Source of the DNA: Fulvia fulva
Lineage: Eukaryota > Ascomycota > Dothideomycetes > Mycosphaerellales > Mycosphaerellaceae
Length of the DNA stretch: 64,000 nt
Direction: 5' to 3'
Assembly: GCF_020509005.1 (NCBI RefSeq)
Contig: NC_063023.1
Span: 1,116,001 to 1,180,000, forward strand
The position numbers were made by a program, and so were the translations under genes. Shown in pieces: positions 31,531 to 40,561 of the stretch (the stretch's first letter is position 1; each line of letters begins with the position of its first letter). The notes below the pieces were generated by a model that searched no databases, had not been told where the DNA came from, and saw only the letters and a list, made by a program, of their open reading frames with translations.

Positions 31531-32967
31531 GCGATGAGTGAGGTAGACAATGATCGAGGGTGTTGCATCTGAAATTGTGGAGTTGGCACACCGGTGACAA
31601 ACTTTGGTGGCCATAGCTTTCGATGTACGCTCGCGTTGCTTATCGCGCAATCGTGGCTATTGAGTAGATTCCTGTCCCACTGTGACTACAGTCATCAGTC
31701 TGGGGTAGATCAAGGTCATCCTTCAGGGAGATCTTAAAGATAGTCATGACCAGACGATCATGGCCCTCTTGTCATGCCTCCCAGAATATAGTCTCCAGGG
31801 TGGTAAATGGGCCCGTTGTCGGCCAGCGCTTCGTCCTGTCATCGGTGCAAGCAAATGGTGCTCGAAAATGTGGAGGACCTTCTATTTTCGGGGCACCAAG
31901 GTTTCGCGCGTATCAAACTGCGCTGCCAGGAGCCTGACCTCAGGCGTACCGGGTGCCGAGATTCCAAGCGCTAGTGATAGCTGCTAGCCGACTCTCGCTG
32001 TTGAGCAACAGTGCGAGCCTACTTCTGAGCTCAAGTACCGGCCATGATAATGAGCGCACCGCCCTCTGCGGATGGAAACAACAATCAGTCCGAATCGGCG
32101 CGTTAAGCAGAGGATCGGAGCACTGGCAGCAGATTCGAAGACTCCGGTGTTTCGAGTCACAAGTCACATCGTAGGTTGCGCCAAGACGTGTCACCGCGGA
32201 TGTAAACCGTGCAACGTCGCTCTGTGGCGCAACTAATCGCTCGAAATCCAACAGGGGTGGCTGACATGTGAAAGCGGCCGTTGCCAAGCCAAGGCCCCTC
32301 TCCCGCCGCAAAACAAAGCTACATATACAAGGATCTCAATCGCACCTCCAACAACTTGAGCGTAAGCCGCTAAGCTAGCATCAGAATCACACGTTGGTTT
32401 AGTGCAGTCAAGTTGGTAGCAAGCAAACCCAACAGTGGGATTTTCCTCATAACGAGCAAATACCCCCAATGATTCACAATTACCCTCCTAACGAGGATAT
32501 TCTGAGTACTGTTACCTTTCTTCACGCCCCAAAAGTGGCGTTTTCTTTTGCATGTTTTGTCGCGAGTTCGAGTCCTGCTTGTAACTCTTCTGCTGCCACC
32601 ACTTTTTTGAGCGGCTGGTGGTGGGCAGTTAACGCGTGAGCGCATTCTTGTTTTGATTCATTCATTTGTGGCTGTTATCCTGTCACTTCACATTCAATAG
32701 GCATGCTACCTATCACCACTGCGCAAGTAGCAGTCAAAGGGCGCAGAGTTCGAAAAACGGAATAAATTTTCTTTTTGCTGGCGCCTGCATCTAATAGCAT
32801 GGCTGGGACACCCACACTGCTACTCTTGAGGTCTCCAGAGGGTCAAGAGCCATATGAACCTACTCACAACCAAGTCGATTTTCGATGTCCGTTCTAGATG
32901 TTGCCAGCTGTGACGGAATGTCCCAGACCCTTTCGTGAACAAACAATGTCTCGACCTATAACCGCTC
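31531..32967. other. Intergenic, no gene seen
   Basis: About 1.4 kb without a supported gene. A 75-base stretch at 32511-32585 has a T-arm-like GCGAGTTCGAGTCCTGC and partly complementary ends but no D or anticodon arm. I treat it as a possible decayed tRNA-like element only. Confidence 0.45.
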
Positions 32968-33936
32968 ATGAGTTTCGCTGATGTGCACTCCGGCCCCATC
33001 CTTCTCTTCAAAGGTCGGACATCAACTGCTCTGACGGCAGCAATGACGCCACCGAAGCAGAAGAAGGAGAAGAAGAAGAAGAAGAAGAAGAAGAAGAAGA
33101 AGAAGAAGAAGAAGAAGAAGAAGAAGAAGAAGAAGAAGAAGAAGAAGAAGAATACAACCGCATGGATGCACAGATCCACAACGAGAAACATCAACACCCC
33201 ATCCGTCCAGATCCTGGCCCCTGAAGCTTCAAGATCCATTTCCCAAGGTCCACGCTTGAGGCTTGCACCTCGTAGTGACACCCTGAGACGCCAGAGAATC
33301 CTCAGCGCCATAGAGTCACCCCGGAAGCAGAACCTCCTCTCCGAAGAACGACGCATTCCCCTTGCACAGACGTTCGCCGACGACAGTCTTCTATCCTGTC
33401 TCACCGCCATCGAAAATGTCAATCGTCGACCCATCGCGGGCTGGCAGCCAGGCCTGGCATTACTCTTAGCTTTAGAACGGTACCAGCTGGCATTAGACGG
33501 CGACCTTGACACTGCATCGGCTCTATTGGATGATGAAGGCGACGTGAGTGACGCATACTGGCCACGGTCCGATGTCCAAATCATTAGACCGCTTCACGCC
33601 ACCATGTCGCGTCGCATGGCCAAGTCTTCTGAGCTGACCAAGGAGCTGAAGAGCCCCTCGTCCGTGACACACCACTTCACATTGCGCGTAGTGCCCATTC
33701 AGTCGATCCGCACACCTGAATCTAGGACGATGCTTCACTTCCTTCTCCCCTTCACGCATCTGACTTGGTGCATCTTCATCTACGTCTGGTTCATGAGACT
33801 CTCGTGGGCTTTGAGCCGCAACGCAGCCAAAAGATTTCTCATGCGGCAGAGGAAGAAGGTTAACAAGAAGAGGACGATCCAGTTGAAGAAGAGGCGGGCT
33901 GAAAAGGCGGAGAGGACGCGGCTGTGGGATGACTAG
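32968..33936 (+). CDS. Hypothetical membrane protein downstream of a (GAA)n tract
   Basis: One open frame of 322 aa runs through a GAA microsatellite that is read here as about 28 lysines. The N-terminus is therefore uncertain: translation may start at 32968, or the real protein may begin after the repeat. The rest looks genuine: KQNLLSEERRIPLAQTFADD, RRPIAGWQPGLALLLALERY and LDTASALLDDEGDVSDAYW, then a single hydrophobic helix (FLLPFTHLTWCIFIYVWF) and a very basic tail KKVNKKRTIQLKKRRAEKAE. No family was recognised. The antisense frame (poly-Phe) is an artefact of the repeat. The gene ends 120 bp from the convergent NDC1 gene. Confidence 0.5.
   Translation: MSFADVHSGPILLFKGRTSTALTAAMTPPKQKKEKKKKKKKKKKKKKKKKKKKKKKKKKKKNTTAWMHRSTTRNINTPSVQILAPEASRSISQGPRLRLAPRSDTLRRQRILSAIESPRKQNLLSEERRIPLAQTFADDSLLSCLTAIENVNRRPIAGWQPGLALLLALERYQLALDGDLDTASALLDDEGDVSDAYWPRSDVQIIRPLHATMSRRMAKSSELTKELKSPSSVTHHFTLRVVPIQSIRTPESRTMLHFLLPFTHLTWCIFIYVWFMRLSWALSRNAAKRFLMRQRKKVNKKRTIQLKKRRAEKAERTRLWDD
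33067..33152. repeat. (GAA)n / (AAG)n microsatellite, about 28 units
   Basis: Uninterrupted trinucleotide repeat of 86 bp. It is open in all three plus frames (Lys, Arg or Glu), so it masks where the surrounding gene starts. Length variation between isolates is likely. Confidence 0.95.
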
Positions 33937-33950
33937 GCGCACACGCGGAG

Positions 33951-33998
33951 GAAGTGAGGGAATAGGGAGGGAGGAAGGAAGGGAGGAAGGGAGGAAGA
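33951..33998. repeat. Purine-rich GGGA/GGAA repeat between convergent genes
   Basis: Imperfect tetranucleotide tract (GGAGGAAGG variants) in the 120-bp gap between the 3' ends of the membrane-protein gene and NDC1. Non-coding. Confidence 0.8.
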
Positions 33999-34056
33999 TA
34001 TGTCTCTCATGCTTGAACGCTTCATTGGTATCATGTCTTACACCTCTTCCCTGAGT

Positions 34057-36243
34057 CTAGCGACCAGTCCGCCGCAGTCTACCACCGGCGCCAATCCCGC
34101 CGTCATTGCCAACCTGCTGCATCTCCGGGCGCTCGAACGCCCCATCATTCGGCCGTGTCGGTCTGCCACCAATAAGTGCCACAGGAGCAGGCGTATCACC
34201 CGTAGCCTCGCCTGCTTCACGCACCTCCTTCTTGCTCAGACCCAGAGTATTTGCATACTCGCCAAACTGCAGCATAATCTGCTTGAGACTTGTCTTCAGG
34301 ATCTCCAGCAGCTCCTGCACCTCCGCTACTTGTCGATCCTGCTCGGTGAAGCCAAGGTCCGTCCAATTCGGCTTGAGAGTACGTGTGTAAGTCTCGATGT
34401 TCTTGATCGTGGTGGTGAAGGTGCGGATAATCCTGGGGATGTCCTTCTGCACTTGACCGTAATCATCCTCCGACAGACTCTTCACGCCCAGCTCGGTGAG
34501 GGACTTCACGGCGAAGACGATGTTGGCTTTGTTCGAGGTAGGTGAGCCGAAGACAACCTTCTTGACTTGACGCGCAAAGGTGTTCTTGAAGGCCTCGCCG
34601 ATTGGTGATCGGAGCACCTTAGCGAAGAAGCCATTTGCTTCTTCTTGCATGTGGCTACGAGACAGACGCTGTTGGGTCTCCTTTGGGATAAGCTGATCCG
34701 CGCCGTATTCGATGTACTTCAGCGCGGTGGGTGTGATGGGGTTCTGGGTGTTTGCCGACTGGCCGACGCTCCTCGCAAAGTTGCCGAATGTCTGTACAAG
34801 ATCTGGTGCCTTCTTTGCGAAGACGTCGCCATCACCGGCTACTTCGCGATCTGCTATCTTCGGGAGACCTCTCTTTTCTGGTTTGGGCGTTCCAAGATCA
34901 TCTTCAGTCAATCGCTGCAGGGGTTGCTCCTCTCTCACCACCGGCTTCTGCTCTGGTACGGTCGCCGCCTGAATACGCGCAGTGATCGCTTCCACTTCCT
35001 TCAGGGCAATGTCGCAGATCTGCGACCACGTGCTGCCGTCCTTTCTTGCAACTTCGGTGTAGATTGTCTTCCGCCTGTCGTCGTATTTGGTGGCAATGAG
35101 ATATAGCTCCCAGAAGGCGAAAGTCTTGTTCAGCTCCCGCTTTGTCTTCAAGCCATTCAACAAGCTGCTGTTCGGGTCTTTGCTCTTGCGCAGCACGACA
35201 CCTCTGGCATCCTTGACCCCACTGGTCAGAGGCGCATCTTTCAGAATCGGTGCTTGAGCGACAAAGACGCTGAAAATGGTGTTCGAGATCTCCCACAGGA
35301 TCGATAGTGCCAGTGGTGCTGTCAATGTCTGGCGGAATAGAGCCCAAATGTGTAGGTCGGAAATGCCTGGTGGTGGTGCAGAGCTCGGTAGCTGGAACCA
35401 GGTTCGTGCCATACTGTAGAAGAAGGACCAGAGAGGCCGCCTCAGGACCAGGAAGTATATGAAGAGATGTGCGATGACGGTGATAATGGTGATGTTGACA
35501 GCACCGTGCACGATCGGGCCCAGCTTGTCAGCCAATGTTCGCACCACCGCTGGTAGTCTCGCGACAGCCTCTGGTGAGAGGATCCTTGTCAAGGCATTCT
35601 TCTTCGCCTCTTCCTCTTTCTCCCGCTCTTCTCGTGGAGTCGCGGGTATCTTGACACAATCGTAGTCCTTCACCAAGTGCAGTCCGGCTTGCAACACTCC
35701 TAGCACAATGAAGAGGCTCCTCAAGAAGATGGGATTCTCGTTCAGCCTCGGTCGCTCATACGACTCGTAAGGTAGCACCAAGCCCAGCTCCGCGCTGTCA
35801 CCTCTCGTCCAGACATAGAACTCCCCAAACAACCAGCCTGAAAGAGCATACCATCCGACTGTGTGCAGTGACTTGCCCAGTCTCCTCCACACCAGATCAT
35901 ACGCTGTCTCTGCAACGCTGCTCGTGATGCGCTCGCCAATGTGCATGTTTGCGACCCGTACAACCAGAATGGAGAGACATGTTATGAGAAGAAGTGATGC
36001 GCGAGCTCCAGCTGGACCGAGCGGAAACCATGCTGTTACTATGGTGCCGCGGAAGCTTGTGATGATTATGCCGAAGACATAGCAGACAGCGAGCAGTATG
36101 CCCACTGCTTTTATGAAGCGCCGGTGCAGTGCGGGGGTCAAGAACTCCTTGTAGAATCGAGTTCGTTCTGTGGGAGTTGCTCCAGTCGCAGCAGCTCCCG
36201 GCGCGAGAATGGTTTGCTGCAGAGTTGTCGTTTGCGTCGCCAT
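34057..36243 (-). CDS. Nucleoporin NDC1
   Basis: Integral membrane nucleoporin that anchors nuclear pore complexes and, in yeasts, the spindle pole body in the envelope. A single-exon frame gives 728 aa from MATQTTTLQ; in-frame ATGs at 36267 and 36357 would add 8 or 38 residues. The family opening RFYKEFLTPALHRRFIKAVG precedes about six membrane helices in the first half, for example LLAVCYVFGIIITSF, ASLLLITCLSILVV, SLFIVLGVLQAGLHLV and VNITIITVIAHLFIYFLVL. A soluble C-terminal half follows (ALKYIEYGADQLIPKETQQR, VAEVQELLEILKTSLKQIML) and ends in an Arg/Gly tail. Length and topology fit fungal NDC1. It is divergent from the PEP12-like gene with 213 bp between starts. Confidence 0.88.
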   Translation of the reverse strand: MATQTTTLQQTILAPGAAATGATPTERTRFYKEFLTPALHRRFIKAVGILLAVCYVFGIIITSFRGTIVTAWFPLGPAGARASLLLITCLSILVVRVANMHIGERITSSVAETAYDLVWRRLGKSLHTVGWYALSGWLFGEFYVWTRGDSAELGLVLPYESYERPRLNENPIFLRSLFIVLGVLQAGLHLVKDYDCVKIPATPREEREKEEEAKKNALTRILSPEAVARLPAVVRTLADKLGPIVHGAVNITIITVIAHLFIYFLVLRRPLWSFFYSMARTWFQLPSSAPPPGISDLHIWALFRQTLTAPLALSILWEISNTIFSVFVAQAPILKDAPLTSGVKDARGVVLRKSKDPNSSLLNGLKTKRELNKTFAFWELYLIATKYDDRRKTIYTEVARKDGSTWSQICDIALKEVEAITARIQAATVPEQKPVVREEQPLQRLTEDDLGTPKPEKRGLPKIADREVAGDGDVFAKKAPDLVQTFGNFARSVGQSANTQNPITPTALKYIEYGADQLIPKETQQRLSRSHMQEEANGFFAKVLRSPIGEAFKNTFARQVKKVVFGSPTSNKANIVFAVKSLTELGVKSLSEDDYGQVQKDIPRIIRTFTTTIKNIETYTRTLKPNWTDLGFTEQDRQVAEVQELLEILKTSLKQIMLQFGEYANTLGLSKKEVREAGEATGDTPAPVALIGGRPTRPNDGAFERPEMQQVGNDGGIGAGGRLRRTGR

Positions 36244-36456
36244 GTTTGCGTGGTATTGTCGCGGCATGGTGTATCGCAAGGAGCGTAGACAAGAAGAGGA
36301 ACTGATCTTCCCAAACTTGTTTCTGGTTGCTGGGAGACGAAAGCGCCGCGCTTTCACGTGTCATGCTTACATAAGGCCGCCAACGTCATGCGCTGCGCCT
36401 GCCACCAACGGGCACTCACTCTACACCAACGGCATCACCCATACAACACCATAGCC
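36244..36456. promoter_or_regulatory. Divergent promoter NDC1 / PEP12-like
   Basis: A 213-bp shared upstream region. It includes one CACGTG palindrome at about 36355-36360, an E-box-type bHLH site. Whether it is used is unknown. Confidence 0.4.
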
Positions 36457-37342
36457 ATGTCTTTTCACGATTCGAGCAACCTAGAATCGCAGCCCACAAC
36501 ATGGCGGCGCCAGGATGACCCAGAATATGCCGATGACCCAGAGTTCCAGCGCCATACGACCCAACTCAGCGACAAGCTCTTCTCCCTCACCTCCAGCATC
36601 TCGAAACTCTCCTCCCAGATCGCACTACTAGGCACGCGCCGCGAAACAGACCGTGTGCGTGAGCGAGTACAAGACCTACTCACAGAGACGGGTGAGGCAT
36701 CTCCATCTCGGCAGCAGTTGCGAAGACACCGGCAGGCTAACGCGCTTCACTTCAGGTGACGGCTTCAAAGAGATCGGCGAAGGCCTCAAGAAAGTCCAAC
36801 AATGGCACGATCTAGGACCATCACAGAAATACACAGCTGGGAAGCTAGGCACAGAATTCCGCGCGAGCTTGACAGAGTTCCAAAACCTCCAGCGACAAGC
36901 CCTCGATAAGCAACGAGCGTCCGCGGCAGCAGGCCGCGCAGCATTGGACGATGAGGCAAGACCGTCGGAAGGCGGCTCGGCACAACAGCAACAGCAGCAA
37001 TTACAACAGCACGAGCAGTTGAGGCTAGCAGATCAGAGCGAAGTGGACTTTCAAGAGAGCCTCATCATCGAGCGGGAGAGCGAGATAAGGAACATCGAGA
37101 GTTCGGTCAGCGAGTTGAACGAGCTGTTCCGGGATGTGGCGACCATGGTGCATGATCAGGGACAGTCACTGGATATCATCGAAACGAATGTAACGCAGAC
37201 GAGAGACGATACGAGAAATGCGGATCAGCAGCTGAGGACTGCGAGCAGGCATCAGAAGAGCGCGAGGGGCAAGGCTTGTTGTTTGCTGATTATCTTGGCC
37301 ATCGTGTTGGCCGTGGTGATCTTGGCTGTTGTGCTGGGTTGA
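36457..37342 (+). CDS. Qa-SNARE of the PEP12/syntaxin-7 type
   Basis: Endosomal t-SNARE mediating Golgi-to-late-endosome and vacuolar fusion. Exons 36457-36691 and 36756-37342 (intron 64 bp, branch GCTAAC) give 273 aa. The N-terminal Habc-type helices include LSDKLFSLTSSISKLSSQIA. A glutamine-rich linker (QQQQQQLQQHEQ) precedes the SNARE motif EIRNIESSVSELNELFRDVA, then MVHDQGQSLDIIETNV with the zero-layer Gln. The C-terminus is a tail-anchor helix (LLIILAIVLAVVILAVVLG) ending at the stop, after a CC pair that may be palmitoylated. PEP12 is favoured over TLG2 or VAM3 by the domain layout and the 'GFKEIGEGLKKV' block; this is a family-level judgement. Confidence 0.85.
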
Positions 37343-37896
37343 ATGCGTTTTCACTGGCTTTCATGCTGGTCGGCAAAGGGGCGCGTCTGATAGATATGCT
37401 GCGTCTGAGGCACTGATGCGCGTCTGTGGCTCAAAAGCCATGGCTAATGCTTCGAGCAGGTGGGATGATGGCGCAGCATGCGCATGGTATGATAAGGTGT
37501 ACATTGATTGAGGCGTTATAGCGTAATGTGGATATGGCTTACCAGACACAGCTCACGATGCGAGCATCTACAGTGCGACCAAAGTCATGTCTGCGGATGC
37601 TACAGACCATCGCCCCCCTTTGCCCTCATACGCAACTACGACCAGCTGTGGCATCGTCTTTCCTCATTGCGCTGCAAAAATCACAAGCCCGTCGGAGACA
37701 GCTGTGGTCACTCTGCGATGATCGGATGCCATGGAAAAATGGCGGTGAGCACACCACAAGGTCTGAGCCTTAGTTCGCACTCACTCAGTCTGAAACGCTG
37801 CAGGAGTTACATGCTGTCATGGGCGCCTGTCTCTTCTTATTGAGCTTTTCGCTATTGTCACAGTGACAACAATAGCACCAACGACCATTCGTCATC
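37343..37896. other. Intergenic, no gene seen
   Basis: Spacer between the SNARE gene and the first of two F-box-like genes; nothing recognised. Confidence 0.5.
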
Positions 37897-38958
37897 ATGT
37901 TATCAGACTGCCACCCTTTCATCACATCAGACAACAACCAGCACCATGAGAGCAGCGACAGCACTGAAAATGAGTCCAAGGCAGTAGCACGGTATGCTGG
38001 TATCTCACATTCGAATAGAACCCTGTGACTGACCACTTACAGTGAGCTACTCAGGAATGAGACCGACATTTTCGACGTCGGACCACCTTCCGTGATGGAA
38101 GACATCTTCGAAGATATCCTTGCTGGTAGCGACCAGCCATATCCAACACTTACACCTCCACCATCACGACCAATACCATCCACCACCAAATACCACGACG
38201 ACAGTCAAAGTGAGAGCGCCAGCGACTCCGGAGGTGACTCAGACAGCTCCATCGATGCTCCACAAATTCGCCGCAAAGACTCGATCATGGCTCCGGAGCA
38301 AGTGAGTGAGAAACTTGACAAGAAGGGCGAGCAAGACGCAGAAGATCAGGAAGAGACTGCTGCACAGCGGGTTTTCGGGACTTACGAGTTGCTGGAGAAC
38401 ATCCTACTCAATTTCACCACCTCCACGTTCAAAGAGGAGTGCGGCATTCGTGAAAACCTCAACGGCTTGAAGACCGTCCTCTTGGCACAAGGAGTCAACA
38501 AGACCTTTGAGCACGTCATCAAGCGCTCCACCAAGCTGCAAGAAAAGCTGTTCTTCAAATACAAAGCCGACAACCGCGCCTATTCCGATCCTTTTGCATG
38601 CAACCCTTTCCTCACGCACCCGGCGTCCGAACTGGACTTCAAGGAATTCTTGGAGGAATGGGGCCTCAGTGGAGGAATTGTGGTCATGTCCGTCCGTGAG
38701 ACATCCAGGGTGGAGCTGCTCTCCCTGCCGACATCCTACAGTGGCTGTCTCAAGCCTGGTGCACAGAGGCCCAGCTATGAGAGCTGGAGGCGTATGCTAG
38801 TGCTTCAGGGCGAACCGCTGGACGTGCAACTACGAATCGAGTCCCACGCGCCCTTGAGCTGCGCCTGGCGTTGTGGTCCGCTCGTGGCTGGGAGCAAGAC
38901 GACGATGGGAGAGATTTGGGATAAGATCTGTGCGAATCGGGAGTGGACTTTGCAGTGA
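37897..38958 (+). CDS. F-box-like protein, tandem copy 1
   Basis: A short first exon, 37897-37991 (MLSDCHPFITSDNNQHHESS), is joined by a 51-bp intron (branch CTGAC) to exon 2, 38043-38958, giving 336 aa; the splice reads AVAR|ELLRNETDIFDV and closes the frame. An acidic serine-rich region (SESASDSGGDSDSSIDA) precedes the degenerate F-box RVFGTYELLENILLNFTTST, then LLAQGVNKTFEHVIKRSTKL. The same helix pair occurs in the genes at 4.8 and 39.6 kb. The C-terminal part (LDVQLRIESHAPLSC, GEIWDKICANREWTLQ) is shared in pattern with its neighbour. A role in SCF ubiquitin ligase complexes is inferred from the F-box only. Confidence 0.7.
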
Positions 38959-39581
38959 GACACACCAGGATGAAGGGGGGTGCGATATCAGTCAGAAGCG
39001 GGCGATCTTAAAGACGTCGCGGAAGAGGTTTAGGAGAAGCTTGACATGATGATAGAGCTTTAAGGTCGAGGAAATGTCTTGCTACATTATCAGAGACGAA
39101 GAACATGAGATCGACGGTTTGGAAAGCATGTAACATAGATACCACACGATCACAACATGATCAAAGCGATATTCAAGATCTGAATATCAAACTTTCGGGC
39201 GTTCGACCATTTCATCCCTCGCTGGAAGTCTGTAGTCCCTCTACTACCGGCGACTTGGTCCATTGTGCTTGAGATCTCCCGTACTGCCACCACTTTCACT
39301 CACTCTTGCCGGGGTACTTGGTCCACGATGCTTGCATAGTTGGTTTTTGGCGGACAAGCAATCTGTTCCCAGGTTGGGCACTCTCTCAAAGTCGACGAAG
39401 CTGAAGAGACCGTGCATGGCAGAGTCCGCCGACAATCCTTGAAACATTCACCCAAACATGTGCTTTGGCGGGAAGTGCCGCCCCGAATGAACAATCAAGT
39501 CATCCCACTTCATCACTCGACCGGACTTGTTTCACCATTCATCATCTACACTCATCAACACGCGACTTACGCATCACAAAT
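38959..39581. other. Intergenic, no gene seen
   Basis: Spacer between the two tandem F-box-like genes. Confidence 0.5.
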
Positions 39582-40325
39582 ATGGTACAGCACCTTGCCG
39601 CGGCTACCGCCATCACGGCCGCTGCTACTACGGATGAACCATCGGCCGCCGAGGAAGTCTTCAACATCACCGAGCTCTTCGAGTTCATCTTCGAAAGAGT
39701 CGAGTTCCATGACTTGATCCGATCCCGTCGAGTCTCACAAACCTTCCTCCTCCACATCAAGAAGTCAGCTCCCCTCCAGCGACGGTTGTCGTGGCTGCAA
39801 ATCGAGCCACCATCGAGGGTATGTACCATTCACGCCATCGCAAAGGACCTTCAACTAATCTCTCTATAGACTCTATACACCTTCCTCAACTTTCAACTTT
39901 GTTTTCCCCACTACAAGTCCCACGGCCCCTTCAGCATGGGCCACTCAGGACCAACCTACTCTCGGAGCGGACAAGACGAACTACTCTACCTTCACTTCCA
40001 CAACCGAGATCCCACCTCTCCGGAGTCTGGCCGCCTGCAGATCACGCCAGACCCTGACGCATCCTGGCGAAGCCACAGAATCGCTGACAACGACGTGCGA
40101 ATCTGCATCACATACGACGACGATGTGAGCACATACGGCCATGAGCTCCTGAAGGCGGGATCCACGCTCGGAGATGTGTACGACTGGCTATGCAAGAAGC
40201 AGGAATTGACCTGGCAGGCTATCGAAGAGGAGTTGAGTGGTGGGTGGGCGCTCATCTCGCTGAATCCCAGATCGCGCGAAGCTAGGGCGCTCACTGATGG
40301 TGGACAACGATTAGTAGAGGCATAG
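39582..40325 (+). CDS. F-box-like protein, tandem copy 2
   Basis: Exons 39582-39818 and 39870-40325 (intron 51 bp) encode 230 aa. After an Ala/Thr-rich start (MVQHLAAATAITAAATTDEP) comes EEVFNITELFEFIFERVEFH and LIRSRRVSQTFLLHIKKSAP, the same split F-box-like helix pair as in the 4.8-kb gene, with the intron about ten residues later. The C-terminal domain contains VRICITYDDDVSTYGHELL and LGDVYDWLCKKQELTWQAI, comparable to the end of the 37.9-kb gene. It is a compact member of a lineage-specific family of unknown target. Confidence 0.7.
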
Positions 40326-40561
40326 GGTAGGAACTACCAAGCATAATTGGTAGTAGTGCTCATACGAGCGCAGCAAAATGCACTGCCCGGTCAGTGTATC
40401 CGTACGATGGGCACGCGAAGGGTGGGTTCACACAGTAGGCAATGCTCAAATTCGGGTATCATAACTTCTCTATCACAATGAGCGCTTCCATCCAATCTAC
40501 AACCATCAAGTCTGAGCACAACATCTTTCCTGCAAGACACCATGCGAAGCAACTTCGTAGC

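Noticed and set aside
32511..32585. 75-base tRNA-like stretch with GTTAC...GTAAC ends and a TTCGAGT loop
   Set aside because: No D arm or anticodon arm can be drawn and the T stem has a mismatch; at best a decayed tRNA.
32820..33584. Minus-strand 254-aa frame with a long poly-Phe run
   Set aside because: It is the antisense reading of the GAA microsatellite and its flanks; the plus-strand frame has the better composition.
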